Below, piece after piece: positions 37,101 to 52,100 of a stretch of 64,000 nt of DNA. The notes beneath the pieces were generated by a model. That model was not told the DNA's origin and ran no database searches. It saw only the letters and a list, made by a program, of their open reading frames with translations. The DNA is taken from positions 5,805,695-5,869,694 of the forward strand of contig CM021315.1 of the NCBI GenBank assembly GCA_010645155.1, in the 5' to 3' direction. The stretch comes from Tigriopus japonicus (Eukaryota > Arthropoda > Copepoda > Harpacticoida > Harpacticidae). Each line of letters begins with the position of its first letter. Within the stretch, counting starts at the first letter, position 1. The position numbers were made by a program, and so were the translations under genes.

Positions 37101-40100
37101 TCTTCCGTGGTCCGTGGAAAATGAAATGCGAAGCCAAATTTGTTTACGACCAGCATTGCCGTTCTGTGGTTTCTTAAGCCACGAGACGAATTCAGAAGCC
37201 GAGTAATCTATGACAGGATGAGATCGTTAGGGAATGGCATTTGCCTTTTTTGCCAAAATCTAATTAAGCGAAACGGCCATCGAACATGCATCTGCATAAG
37301 ACAAACAGAGCACCAACCTATAATGCCAAAGATAACCATTCAAGAATCAGGAAGACTTGGCGGAAAATGGCCACTTGTCGGAAATTAGAGTCATGCACTT
37401 CTTGACGTTTCCTCGCCCAATCAACGAGTGTATGTACGTAGTAAAAAGAGCCGAATTCACTTTTCTCATTAAGCCTTTGCGCTTTAAGGAGAGAAGTCGA
37501 AGTCGCTAGATAGATAACTATCGCGGATTTGATAAGCAGCCAAAATGACGAGAATGAACTTAATAAATGTCATGCACTTGAGCTCCCATGTTCTGAGCTG
37601 GTTGGTTGGATGGTTAGCTCGCTCGCTTTGCTTTTGAGAACCATTGACGGAACGACTTGTAATTACTTTTATTGCGGGGAAAACTCCGGGAATTGCAACT
37701 TGCGCAAAAGAGGCCCTCATATGAGGGTACGAGAGCAAGTTGCCGGGGCCTGGCGTTGTTTCCCAAAAAAATGACATTTTAATTACACGTGATAATTTGC
37801 TTCAGTTTCGCTGTTAAACGCCATTACATCTGTTTCGTGACAAATCCTTCAAATTTATGGCCTACAATTTGCTGGAACCCCTTTTGTGCCCACTCTAAAA
37901 AGTAAACGAACTCGCGGTCAGGAAAAGTACTTATTTTGACTATTCGAACTTGGTTCTATTGACTGATCGAGCAAAAATCTGGTCAGTCATACCACAAAGT
38001 ACAAAGAGGCTTCAAGCAAGCAAGCAAGCAAGCCATCGCTGAAATAACCATTGGAAATGAAATAAAGATTCGCAAGTAATCATTCTTGACACGAAATGAC
38101 AAGTGTGTTCACACACTCCACTCCATGACAAATCTGCATTTTGAAGTAGATTTAATTGTGTATTAGGCCAGTCACACCACCACACTACCTGGGATTGAAA
38201 AAAGCCACAAGTTGGCCTGACTCATGAAACATGCAATTTTTAGCAATTTGTTCCCTGTCAAGACGAATGATCATGTTTTCTCTTGCCTGAATTACCCTTA
38301 CCACTGGCAAAAATAAACGGCCAAATCGTGCCTTTCATCGCAAATCTCACCTGGTTTACTGACCCAAATCGGAACGAGCCCAAACTTTCAACAAGAGTGC
38401 TCCAATTCGTCACCAAAATAGATTTGTCTCAAGATGGTTTGGTCACTCTTTGGAACGGGCAGTGGCTAACTAATAACTCATGATGAGTTTGGCCATTTGG
38501 CCGAAAAAAAAACAGGAATCGATTAAAGGGAAAAGACCTTGTTCACCACCACAACCGCCGACAGCCATCGATCCCACTAAACATAATGGTAAGAGGATGG
38601 TGAGGTAAAGAGCAAAAAATGCAGAGAGAGTCCCAGCCACAGACTATTACAGTATATGTTCAACCATATCTTGAGAAATAAGACAGGGATAAAAACGCTC
38701 AACCCTGGAGGAGCCAAGGTAGGAAGAAGACTGCTTGCTGATGATAAGCCCGCCAATGAACGGTCATAAATCAAATTTATTTTGTTCAACTATAAATAAC
38801 TGCAGCAATCTGTAGGCAAAGGTGAGTGTGGATATGAGCTAACAGAAGAAGAAGAAATCAAGAGATCCCAGGGCCTTTTAATGACAGGGCTGCTGACCAC
38901 GTCGAACTAGTTCATACAGACAGACTAATAGAGCTTCCAGGCAAATATCAAACTGTCTGGCGTTCTTGGGCTTGAAACACTTGGAGTCATAATATTCAGA
39001 CTGGAGCCACTTTGTGGAGGTGATTGTTGAATAGCATGTACCCTGATATCTCTCCTTGTATCTTTGTCAAGCAAATGTCCCACATTTTCTGGTTACCGGG
39101 AGTGCTTTCATGTACAAAAATACTTTACCAAGCCACAACAACTGCGACAAGAACGTGAGGGCTGAAGCAGGGCTCACAAACTATACAACAAAACGTGTGT
39201 ACGGTTCATTCATTGACTAATCATATTGGCTTTTTCTATTTAAAATCCAACCAAGATGATAATATTGACAGGAAAGCAATACTTCAATTACTTTATACTA
39301 CATGATTGTCATCGAACAAATATTGTATTTTCTATCAGGTAGTGATCAAATGATCAAAATTACATCGAAGGTTCAGAGAAAAAAAAAACACATTTTTTAT
39401 AGTGAGATAAACCTCCTTTTTGCCTTCACTGCTTTGGCCTCAATTTCCAACTTGCCAGACATGGCTGTTCCACAAACTATTTGTAAGGTAGTAAGTCCTC
39501 AACAACATTTATGATGAAGTCAAGGCTAGCAAAAGGAAACGTTCAAAACTCGCTCCAATTTCACCTTGACTTGTTCCAAATCAAGTCATCTTGCCCGAGC
39601 AATGTTTATAAACAATTTAGAGCAACAACAGCTGCACTTCTTTCATCTCACTCACGGAATGAACAACACAAAGAAACTAATGAATGTTCTTAGAGTAAAT
39701 CACTATAAGTACGTTCTCATTCAGATGACAATGGGGTTTCTTTTGACCCTTTCAGCAGAAACAGTGTGACCTCAGGTTGTGAAAGCCATTGGTCTCGATG
39801 TCATAAATAGCTCAGCCGAAAACTGGGTTAATGTACTCTCGAACTCATTGCTTCATGAAGAGGTGTGTTATTCGTTCTATGGTGTATGTATGTTTGTACT
39901 TTTTCGTCTAGTGTTATTCCCTCCCCGTTTCTCGGGTCTTTGCGATTGACGTTTCTCCCTCCCCCTCTTCTCTCTTTAGTTAGTGGGGTTGTGCACTGTT
40001 CCAAACTTGTTCTTGCTTGACTGGCTGACCCAATTCTACTTTCACTTTCAGCAGCCTTCATTCTTTCTCCTTTCCTCTTTCTGGTCTGGTCTCGTTCGAC

Positions 40101-43100
40101 CTCCTTGAAGTTTGGGTTGCTCTCCAGCTTCCTCGTTCAAAGTAGTTGAAGTACTCCTTCCTTCCTTCCTTCCTTTGCCTTGTTCATGTTCTGGCTGCGA
40201 GACTCGAAATCTCACTTTTCGCAGCCTTGAGCCTGGAACTAAAATTTTATTGCTTGGACCCTTTTTTCATCTTCGTCTTCTTCCTTTCCTGGCTAGTTAG
40301 AGCAATTGTGGATGCCAAGAAATTCAAGCGGGTTGTCTCTCTCTCCTTCTCTTTCTTCGGGCGAGATAGAATGAAAGGAGAAGGAAAGGGATTATGGAGC
40401 ATGCTATGTCAAACTCGGATTTCTGCCTCTAAAAATTCTTTCGAAAGGCCAATGAGGACTACTGGGAGGAAAAGAGTATTTTGAGAAGGACTGCTTTGCT
40501 TTCTCATCGGACTTCCGTCCCTGAAAAGAAACCTATCCATTCTCCGAGGGCGGGGACAATTTATTTCCGTAATGTTAGCCCATTTCGAAGAGGCCTTTCA
40601 TCCCCCCGGTGAGTGGTTCAGTGGCCTCCTGTGGTGTTGACTCACTTTCCAAAGTTGGCTAACTCATTCTAGCAAACTAATGCAGACCTTTTAGTTTCTT
40701 AGCGGTAAGCTACATGCAGTCTATCAAGGGAACACTCGAATTTTTCCAAGAGCGGAATTCTAGTTCATGTGATTAATTACAACCTCTCCAAGTCATGCCG
40801 TCTAGATTTCATTCTCTCCGATCTTCAAGGATCTTTCAACACTTCGCAACATGCACCACCGTGGAACTGGTTTTTTCCTCTCTTTGGACGACCTCCGAGC
40901 TCTTTTTCATTCTGTCACACTGAAGCGACAAAAAGGCCAGGATGGGAAATTCTCAAGGCCAAAACACCGGCCGGTCTGTTTGCCCAGTTTCGTTTGTCCT
41001 TGTCTTCTCTTTCGATTCTCCCAAATTCAGAAGCCCTGCCAAAGAAGGAAGCAAGCGAGCAAGGCTGCCAGAAGACAGCTGTCGTTGGGCATGAGCCGAT
41101 TCGTTTGGCCTTTCTCAACCGCCCCCGCTTACACTCAGTTACACTCGGAAGAAGAGGGCCAAGCTCCGGTTCCAGAATGATGGTTTTGCTTTCTGAACGT
41201 TTTCGGTAATCATCTATTTTGTCCGAGGTTGTATACGTTCACAACATATATTTTCGCCATGGCTACAAGCTCTTGAACATACGAGTTTGAACCAAACGGA
41301 GGATTGGCTTTGAATTCTTGATTACCTCATCATTAGCCATTGAATCACTTTTTTTAAAAGCTTAACATGAGAAGCTGTAGATTGGTAAGAAGCAAGGCCT
41401 GTTGAGTACAATGCGACGAACAGCCTCTAACTTGTAAAATATATGCCTTCATGCCGGCTCAAAGCGGATTGGACAAAGTGCGCTGGAATCTAAATTAATG
41501 AGTTTGAAGTGGGCAGACTTGAAGTCGTTGCTTTTATGGATCGAATTCAAAAAATCACACTGGCCGGTTTTGACGTTTCATTCATGATGAAATGAAGCGC
41601 AAATTGTTACTCAGCTTTTACAAAGATGATAAAGAAACCTTGGTCATTCATTGGGCGACTCTTTCGTTGGCTAAAAAATATGAGCCTTACCTGATTCGAG
41701 CAAAGATGTTAAGTCCTATTATGGTAAGCTTGAGAGCTCAGTCGAAGACGGCTGAAGGTCAGGGCAGAGAATCCTTCGGCTGACCTTGAAAAGGATCTCA
41801 GGCTAGAACGAGCCAGCCTTGTTGCCATAAGACTAGCCTACCAAGAAGAAGAGGAAGGTTTCCTATTGCCTATTGAGTAACTTGGCGATGGCCTTGGAAC
41901 GGAAACTCGATGGATAACTCTTTAAGAATTCTCAATTTGTTTTGGGCTCAAATTCCAGGCTATGTGATTTGAAGGCTTGTTGCCCTTGAATTATTTACCT
42001 CCCACTAATTGTTGTGTGCAATACCCTAAATAGAACATACTATTTCACGAAAATTGCTTTCCTGTTTGCTTCAAATGTTTCGAATTGGACCAAAACGTTC
42101 CTTGACGTTTGGAACAAAATCGTTTTTCAGAGAGAACATGGTAGATTGGACACGATTGAAACTAGTTCTCGGCCTTTAACAACGTGTATGCGCGGATGTC
42201 CATAGGCGAGAATCTCCGTAATGAGAAGACTCTCCTTCTTCTTCCTCAGGATACGAGATGAAACGGACTCATACTCCATCTCACAAATTGGGTAGGATTT
42301 GTCTTCCAGGCACCTCTTTAAGGGCCTCGTTTCGTTCCCTACTTCCTTGGATGCATTTACTGGCACTCTTCGTCCAATCTAAACTACTCTTTCTGAGTGT
42401 ATTGCACTTTATATTAGTGGCCAAACGACGGCGACGACGATTGCAAACCCAGACATGAACAGAGGATGAGGAGGAAAGGTTGATGCATTTTCGAGACTGC
42501 CGGGTGCTGATTTGGCAAAATCGGCCAATTTCCAGACTAAGGGTCATGTCTGTGCCATCAAAAACACAATCTGCGGGACAACGCATCGCAAAATATAAAG
42601 CGTTAACCATTTGCGAAAACCGTGGCGTTGGAAGCCCATTTCTGCGTGTTGCACTTTGTTTTGCTGGAACTCATCTAAAGTGGTGCATTGCCTTTAGGGG
42701 CAATGCATTGCGAAGAAAAAGAAGGATTTCATACGTCAAGTCCCTCATGATGATAATTGTCCATTTTACATTTGAAAATGCATCCCCAAAACACCAGTCC
42801 TCCAAGTGATTGTAGGGCTCATTTCGAGGTTAATCGAAACAGAAGCCAGCACTCATTTTTCATTTACATATGATCCGAGGTAGGCCCACCAAGTGACAGA
42901 ATCCTGTAGAAAAGATAAATCTCCTCCGGCAGGAAACCCTTTTGGAACGCAAGGCCAGACTCCTAGTTACAAAGATGCTTTCCCAGATGGACCATTCTGT
43001 TCTGTGCCAAGATGATAAACCAGCCGAGAGTCGAATCGAAAGCTTACCTTCAATCGTTTGTTGGCATCGTCGTAAGGATCCGCAGACGAGGATTGGTCAG

Positions 43101-46100
43101 AAACGATACCCTCGTCTGACTCCTGATTGGACAGTTGGAGTAAGGCCTCAGCCTCAGTCAAATTGGGCGTGGAAGTCCAGGACGAGCCTAAAGATGAGAT
43201 CCCGGAACTCGAGGGTGACACTGATCCGTCAATCATGACATTGGCCGCCACCGAGGCCAAATCGGAGAAGTGTGTGGTGAGCGGACTGGCTGCGGAGGCC
43301 GCCATGGTCATATTCACTGGGGACGAACAAGGTGTGGCCATACGCGAATCTGAAAGTACAAACAAAAATGGGTCTAACCGGTGCATTCGCTGTTGTTGTT
43401 GCCGTCGATGATGATGATGGTGATGATGAAGCAGGAACAAATCACTACTTCTACGACAAGAACATGACGTCAACGAAGCGGGTTCTTGTTGAATCGGACC
43501 GGCTCTGTGACGTCACAGCCTCATTCACTCACTCTCAGGATTGGCCCTTTTTCTCTTTCTCCCTTTTTACCGAACTTTGTGTACGACAAAAGAGGACGCA
43601 CACGCAATGAATGATCCAGAGTGTTTCTCTGGCTGGTGTTTTTTCTCCCACTTTCGTATTCGGCACCATCTCCGGCCTTAAGACGTGCAAGAATGCTATT
43701 TGTGTTCCAAGTTCATATGGCCTTCGTGAAAAGCTCAGAGAGAGAGCCTTGATGCATGAGACGGGCAATCAAGAGAGCGACAAGATCTTGAGTGAGGTGA
43801 GCTTCTTTTCTGCTGGAAATTTTCGATTTTCGATTGCCAAAAGACAACAAGGCATGCAATCAATCCAATTCATTCGACGGGAAAGTTATCGCGTGAAACT
43901 CAAATTAAGCCAAGCTGCCTGGAGAGCACTTAAATGTGTGAGATCTTTCGTTTGGGATGGATAAGGGAGTAACGTGTCCTTCGTCAGAGTACTTCAGTAT
44001 GACTTTTTGGCGTGGGTCCAAATGTTGCCTTGCAATTCAATGGATTCTTCATTGAGCTTCACAAAAGTATCAAGTCTGTTCAGCCAGCCAACGGACTTTT
44101 CGAGACTAATAAATGCATAAAAAGCACGCCTTACAGCTATCAAGAGTCAAGCTTTCAGACTTCAACCAACCTAAGATGTTCCGAGTACATTGAAAGCAAA
44201 CATAATAATGGCTACCCTGAGCATAAAACGTAAGCTGACGAATAGCAAGTAGGTGATTATCCCACAAGCTTAATCTCTCACTTTTGTTCCCTCATCTTGA
44301 TGTTCACCAAGAGAGAGAGAGAGAGAGAGAAAAAGTGTGTCTTTCAATGTCAGAGCTAGGCCTCGAAGGAGACATCTGCCAAGTTTGGGGCGGACTGCGG
44401 CCAAAAGAGCCGAAAAAACGATGTTCAGCTAATCACTGAGAAGATCCAGTGGACAACAACAATTCAGGAGCCAAATTCTTGCATGGAGCTTGCTCTTTAG
44501 ACTTGAGGTGAGGAGGAGCGAGTACTTTGCCCTTGTCTTAGGTCAAAATGACCTTTTTTTCTAGCCAACCGGCAAACTTTCATGGAATATATGTTTTTGA
44601 ATGAATGTTTTGGTCCCTGTGGTGCAGTGTTGCTAAGGAAGCCTACTAGTAATTGCACTTTTTGCAGCTAGCCTGGCTCTCCATTTATTTTGCAAGGCTT
44701 GTACGTGGTCATGTACTTTACTCTTTGGGTAACTGTCAGAAAGGCAAAGAGTTCAGCAAGGTCTCTCTTCACTTTCAGATGTGCTTCCATTTGGAGAGAA
44801 GGCTGACAGTGGCTTCGGGTGTCTCTCAAACATTCTTTTCCTTCCTACAATTTCTCCAATTTCTCGCCATCCTTCCTTTCTTCTTTCTTTCCCTCTCTGC
44901 TAATGGAACTTTTTCCTCCAAGGTCAGACAGCCTTAGAACTTCGTCGTGGTCACGTGACGACCTTCCCCTAACAACTCCTCGCTGGCCAGTCTTCGCCCT
45001 TTTCTCTCTTCTCTCTGCTTGCTATCTACCACAGCAAGGTCTTCTATTGTCAGCAGCGGTGTTGTTGGAGCGGTGGCCTTGCCATTGCTCGTAGGGCTGC
45101 TGAGCCTTCTTCGTCGTCTCAAGGCCTGAAACAGCTGTCGCCCCTGGAACCATGGCCTTTGCTTTCGTGCTGGCTCAAAAGTGGAGACTTGAATACGGTT
45201 GACGTCCTTGGCATTACTGCCTCTGCCTTCAACGCCTGAGAAAACTGGATAGTCTGAGGAAGAAACGAACGAACACCAATGGCCTTGGTGGTCGTTTCCT
45301 TGGAATAAGAGCCAGGAAGGAAGGAACAGGGACAAAGTGGAAGGAAGAAAAATGGCCTCTCAAGTTCAAACAACACGAGTACAGCCAACACGAGTACAGC
45401 CCATTGGATCTTGCGATCCAATGGTCGTAGATGCCAGGTGGAATGACAAGATTTAACTCACAAATTTCGAATCAGACCATCTAGCTCAAGGTTCCGTCGG
45501 TCTATTTCCAATTCGATGGTACCCCGAGCCCTTGGTATTAGCTTTGGTCTTACAATGTTGACCTTGGTTTTCAAGTGGTCCATCCAAATAAACCTTTGGA
45601 GCTACATAGTCTCCAATGGGATCAGATCCCAAGCTACACATGATTCTGCTGGAAGTAACTAATTTTTCTTGCTCATTGTAGTTATAGGGCCATTGAAGTG
45701 TACTTAAGGGAGTTGTGCGTGTGTATGTTTGTGTATTTTTCGACAATGCAAGCCTGAGCCTGAAGTGAGCAAACAAAAGCAATGTTATCATTCACGAGTT
45801 TGAGAGCATATCATCAAGGTCCTAACCAAAAAGCTTTACCAGCCTTATTTCAGACCAGAACAAAGGCCACTGATGGATGGAGCTGAAGCTAAACAGAGTC
45901 TGGGACTTACATGGCCTTAGATGAAGGCCTTGTTGGTCTTTCTATCCTAATTCCACTTGACTGAGCTCTGTTGGCCTCATCCTCAAAGCTCATTTACTGT
46001 GCATAACGCGAAGCTACGTACCAACCACGTGTGGTATTGTACACTACTTCGCATCGTGGTAGTCCCCGTTGTCATCAAAGTCATCACCAGCTACAAACAG

Positions 46101-49100
46101 CCAAAGAGCCCGACCAAAACTTTCCACATTTGTCACCCCCGGATACGCCTTAAACCTTTCTGTTTCTATGGCTCTAGCTAGAGATCTGTTATCTACAATC
46201 TGAGCTGAAGTCTTCTTTTTAAAAAGGTGCCTAGATAGGCTCCCTTTCACCATTTCACGTGGTGAAAATTGCAATCTTAAACTTGCATGGCTCTAAGGTT
46301 TTGATTTTGAATTTCAGTTCCAATCTCTCATTGGGGCAAGCAGCCCAAGAGATTGAAATCCCTTTCCTCAGAGGGGACGAAGTGTGAGCTCCGAAGAGGC
46401 TCCTCACAACAAGGCCTTCATCAATCATGTTCGCTTTAAATCTCCCCCAACTTTGCATATCTGAATTCGCTCTTCGTACTTTGCTCACATTAAAAAAATA
46501 AATTTATGCTCCCCTGTGCAGACTTGCCATGTGCAGAGCTCTTCGTTGAACGAGGAATACAAATCTCTCGTTAAAAAACAAAGAAGAGAGTGGCGTTTGC
46601 GCCCAACAATGGCTAAAGTTTGTTGAAGGCGTCACAAAGCTTAATGAAGAAACCCCGAATGGCTGTGAGAGTGCACTCATCGAGAGTGTTATTTCAATGC
46701 CCTTCGTAATTGGATTTGATCTTTACGTGCTAGTAAGAGAGGCCGGCCCTTGGTGCTTGGCAACATGTGCCGAAAAAATGAGCCCTTCATTCTTTCAAGA
46801 AGTGGATTTCGCATTACATTCAAGCCTCTTCCAACTTTTCTTTCAAAGAGAATAAGTGTTGTTCTTGTGGCAGTTGTGTGAGACACTCGCTTCCTTCGCC
46901 ACTTTCGTTCACCAAACGGCTCAAATGAGATTGAGAGTGGTTGGTGATCCATCGATCCATATATGTACCGCACATGTATACACATATACGTAGTAAGCGT
47001 ACTATGTATTGTTCGGGTGTCTACAATCCGCTTGTCTCGCACGTGGAGTTGCCTCTCCCTGAGAGACTCTGCTTGGAAGCTTGCCGCTCCATGAAGATAT
47101 GTATGAGTTAGTGGGAAGCCGGGGCCCCGACAATGTTATTCTTGAATCCAATCAGAGGCCCTTTGGCTTATTCTCCTTGCTAGGCAATCCATTCTCATAA
47201 GATTACGTATGTATGTACATCTCTAGCCACGAGATTCTCTCATCGGCCTTTCTTAAGGGTGTGGTACGTAAGTAGGTACCCGGCGAGCTTTGCTTTCTTG
47301 GAATGGTTTGCCCATGGCAACAGAAAAATGATAGATCCATTACATTGTGTATCGTTTGAGGAGCAGCGTCAAACGGATGCCCCAACCAGACGGATCTCGA
47401 TGGTTCTATTGACTTACCTCTGTTTTCGTGGTTGGTAGAATCCGGATGGTTGTCCATGGGGTTGGTTGGGGCCATTTGAATCCAACGAGGACTGTATGAG
47501 AGGTTCATCAAAACCATGGCTGCCGTGCACTCTGACATGATGGGGGTTGTGCTCCGGTCATCAGAGCATGAGCTCCACATGCCGCTGTGGAATTCATCCC
47601 CCGAAGAGTCGGATAAGGTCTCGGAGCCTCTCCGTTTGCGGCAACTGCAACCCAAGAGAAACACATCATATTAATCGAATCCAATTCCAAAAACCCCTTC
47701 AATGATATTGACACAAGGTCTCTAAAGTGGACAAGATTATGTTAAGAATGTTTTACATGTCAAGCCGCCCAAGTGATCGTGTTTGTTTATGAGGGGAGCG
47801 ACTCCATAAATTCCTGAGCTAAGGGTGATGATGTCTGCCTCCTCCTTCTCCCTCTCGTTCTCCCCTCTGATGTTCACTCTAAACCGTACTTGAAACCAAC
47901 AACCAACCATTTGAAATCCCCATTTTGCCGATCACTCTCAGCTCACCACTCATTGGTAGGGTGCTTTGGGGGATATTGCAATTTACTTGCCTGATTGGCA
48001 GCTCCTATGATCTTTTGACATTTTCCCCTCAACTCTCGATATCTCGCCCATGACAAGAAGAGACGGACCAATATTTTCCGCTCTCTCTCTCTCCTTTCCT
48101 CGCTCCGTTCAAAATTCATCCGATTTAAATCCTCTTCATTTCGTACTTTGCTCGTTGTGTACTTGTTTTTGTTGCTCTCGTTCAAAAATTAATTGCAATG
48201 AGTGGGATGCAAGCCTGTTAGGAGATTCAAGTTGCTGCTTTTCAGGCTGGTTCTTCCCAACTGAAGCATGTTCATATACACTAGATTTAGGATACCACAA
48301 CAGCAGGGGCTCGAGGTCTTCCCGATATAAACGCACTATGGGATCTCGTACTGTAGCAAACGACTAATGTGTTCATCTGCAAATTTCATTGCTGCCTACT
48401 CATCATCGTTTCCACCCACAAATCTGAGTCGGTGGCAAGCCTAAACTTTTTTGGGGGAATGTTGAAGCTCCAAGATCGAGTACACTAATCATGAAGGTGT
48501 ACGAGACAATCAGCTTAAACGCTTAAATGGTAAGCCAAGGCCTTATTCAAATGCGAAATCAATTCCGTACTCGGCATGGCGTCCCTGAAATGTCAGATTA
48601 CGTAACCGGTCTTCCTCGTGTTTATTTACATATTGCCCGGCCGGTGTAAATCTAAACAACTCGCCGATCCACCTTAGAACTTTGGACGACTATCAAGTCC
48701 GTTTAATGCTTACTTGATAAGCAGACGTCCTTTCTTTTGCTAACTTTGGTAATTACATGGGAGGCAAGGCCAAGAACAATGTTCGTAGCTCCAATCTCGA
48801 CAAAGTCTCACCCAGCGCAATTTATAGGATTACCATGGCCCATCTAGATAATCCTTATTACGCATTATTTGAATGGTTTTGCATTCAGACTGGACGAAAC
48901 AGGTTTGAGTATGAATCCCTAGATTTATTTACTCCTTGGGATCGAATATCGTCCTGAGATTCAACCGCGGCTGCAACGCGGGATAATAAAACGAACCCAC
49001 TATTGGTTAGGAATGACAAAGGTATCAATTTAATTGACAGGACCTCAAGACGGAGAGCTCTTTCGACAACATACCTTCACTCCTTTATTTCTTCTTTATC

Positions 49101-52100
49101 TTGCCAGGGATCACTCAAGGTTACGTACTTGAGCCTCCCAAGGACGTACAGTAAGTACATAAATAAATGCAAAACGTACAACCAGATCCAGACGGACAAT
49201 TTCTTGAGCCATTCATCCTCGTGTCATTTAAACGCACACATCTGGTGATCATGAGGTGTTATTAGTAGACAACGAAGGGATCTCATTGTTCCTTGTCAAT
49301 GTGTTCGTATTCCCGGCCAACCCACATGCAATCTCAAATGATCTTATTCTGCAATGCAACGAACGAAGGTCCACATTTGGCGCGAGTCACTTGAAATCAA
49401 GCCATTCAAGACCCCCAAATCGCTTAGAGAACCCATTTAAATGACCATCAATTCTCTTTGTTCTTGGGAGGGCTCTCAGGAAAGGATGTTATTTGTTTTT
49501 TGTCGAGTACCTAATGTTCATGGCCGACTCGAAGTTTTGCATCGGAAAAAAGATCGAGGATCGGTTCCTAATGCCGAGTGATCGATCCAATGTAATTGCA
49601 AGGCGGGCATCCTGTCTTCGATTTGCGGCGCATACATTTCAATATGGGGCCAGATCGGCCAGATACACCAACAATCAGGCCTCATAAATCTCGCATCGAA
49701 TGTGGACCAACTATGATTAGGCTTTGACGTCAAACCACCCCGAGGCCGTGCGAGAAGGGCCTGGTGGATGAAATATAGGCAATATTTGCACTGGTTGAGA
49801 AAACGCGGAAGACGCAAAGCTCTATTAAGCGCTCCATCGCCATGTCAGTATTTCCTTGTCTTCAGCTTATTCAGTGGATTCAGCATCCTCTCCGCGGAAG
49901 AGCATCCTTTTGTGGCGGGAAATGTGAAAATAAATCGAGCACGGAATCGCCAAAGTTTGGAAATCAACTCTTTGAAACGTGGATTATCCCGAGATCGGAC
50001 GGAGTTAGTCAGCCAACAACCAACGAAAATGTAATTTTACTAGCCATCAAAGCAGAAAGTGGCCGTGAAGACGACTTTCAGAAAAAAAACCTCCAAACCC
50101 TACATGGTTAAAATACTTTATTGTCACCCTCTGATGATGCAAGCAAAATGTTGTATCTCTAGAGTTTTTGTGGACAGGTTCGTTGGAAGAGAACTCGAAC
50201 TGGGTCATTCTGCGTGTTAATTAATAACGTGAGTGCAAAATTAAAACATACATAAAAAGTGGTCGCAATTTAAGCACGGCTATCCTGTGGTTCAAATGGG
50301 AGTTGTTTTCACAGTTATCCATCCATCTTCATGATGCCCTCCTCATCACCAGAGCTTAAGTCTCGTGAATGGTTTGCTTGCCGGTCGCCTTGCTGGCTTA
50401 GAACGAGAGTGAAAGTTTAATTGCTCTGTCTTTCCAAGGTTTTTTTCGAGTTTTTTTCTCTTCCTCTCTCTCTTCAATAATTTGACATGATTGGACTTGA
50501 CGATTCTGAGGAGGCTAGCGAATCTTAAACTTCAACCCAAACCAGTCTATCGATGCCCAGTTCGCCCGTTCTTGGCACTTGAGTGTATGATGCTTTTATA
50601 GCCAGCAGACAAGGCTCATAAAACAGCCCCCTTCATTCCTGACCAGCCTTATCAGCCAATCCAATCCGTAATATGGCTATTGACCATCCTCCACGGGGGA
50701 CTAGATAGATGCTATTTATGCATAACTAGACATCCTCCTCCTCCTCCTTCTTCGACAATTCCACCACATAACACACCATGCTATCATGCTGAATGGGCCA
50801 AAGTTGCTTGCTGTTCTTTAAATCGACTTGGCAAACTTACAACAACAGCAACGATAATGCTCAAGCAACGCCAACAAGGGTGTTCTTCGTATCCTATCGA
50901 CGCCACACTCGGAACATACTCATGCAAGGGCCGGTTTTAAAAGGCAGTTTGTTCACTACTACCGACTACTGACAAGACACACACGTCAAGTAAAAAAATC
51001 GCAGTTCCGAACGTTCCGCTCTGTTCTTCTATCTAGTGCTTAGAGCAAGAGGGGACAAGATGGAGCCTCCTTTTGCTGCCCTCAAACGATCTTGGATCTC
51101 GGTGTTATGGGCATGAAACTATGGTAATGGAGTGCGAAGGCCTGAAGCCAAGCTGCCCGAGACGGAGTTGACAGCGTTATAGCCACAAAATGATCATCAC
51201 GAGAGTGCCCAATTCAAGAGAGGCATCACTGGAGGGTACAGTTTGACAGAATACGACCCACGGAATCGTTTCTCCAACACTAGACGTCTTCTCATCATCA
51301 TTGAGACAACGTTGTATGTTGGAGCGTACGTATAGAGGAAACATGCATGTCGAGGAATGAGGCGTTGGGGTACGTCTCGATGTCGATTTTTCATTTAGTT
51401 TTTAAGCCTACAAGACGGATTACCTGGCGACAACTAATCAGAAAAATGGCACAAGTCACTTATTTCGGAAAGGTTAATTTTGAAAAAATATGAACAAGAT
51501 ACTCGCTTGGACTAATACAACAAACCCCCCAAATTGCCAAGAAGATAAACACCTCCCATTGTTCTGCTCACATTCAATCTCACTTCATGCATGAGCCATC
51601 CGCTCCATCAAATCAAATCCCCAATCTCGTATGTCCAATTCCGCTCCAAAATTATGAGTCTACACTGTGAAGCCCCCGATGCGATGAACTCTGATTCAGC
51701 AAAATGAGAACTTGATGCATGCAAGCTAGTCAGCCAACCAACCAACCAACCAACCAACTAACCGACCAAAGCCGTAGGATGAAATAACGCCATTTGACTC
51801 TGAATGAGATTATACTTTTGACTTCAATATCAAGCTTGGCGCGTCGTACTTTCTGAGTGACGTTCCTGAGCAAATCTACATGCAAAATGCAATGACCACC
51901 TCGAACGAAACGTGCAATGCCCTTAAATGGCCATGCCAGTACCTTTCAAGGAGCTATCTTTCATGCTCTAGGTACAAAACGGACACACTCATAGAAGACC
52001 GGCGTACAGGGTGTTATGAAAAGAACGAAAGTTCTAGCTATATCCTCCGTAACCTGTTCTTCAAGGCAGAGACTCATTTGACTGTGAGTTCAATGTCTAA

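Larger units (their letters stand above)
26210..43047 (-). other. Intron 4 of the large Glut4EF gene (16.8 kb)
   Basis: I find no supported gene inside. ORFs of up to 179 codons occur (for example 35452-35991 plus, 25-33 kb minus), but none shows a domain, conserved motif or convincing start. Simple repeats are scattered through it. Introns this long usually house enhancers, which cannot be seen directly. Confidence 0.5.

Noticed and set aside
38013..51758. Short tandem repeats considered as a CRISPR or satellite array
   Set aside because: They are plain tetranucleotide and dinucleotide microsatellites with no spacers, and the genome is eukaryotic.
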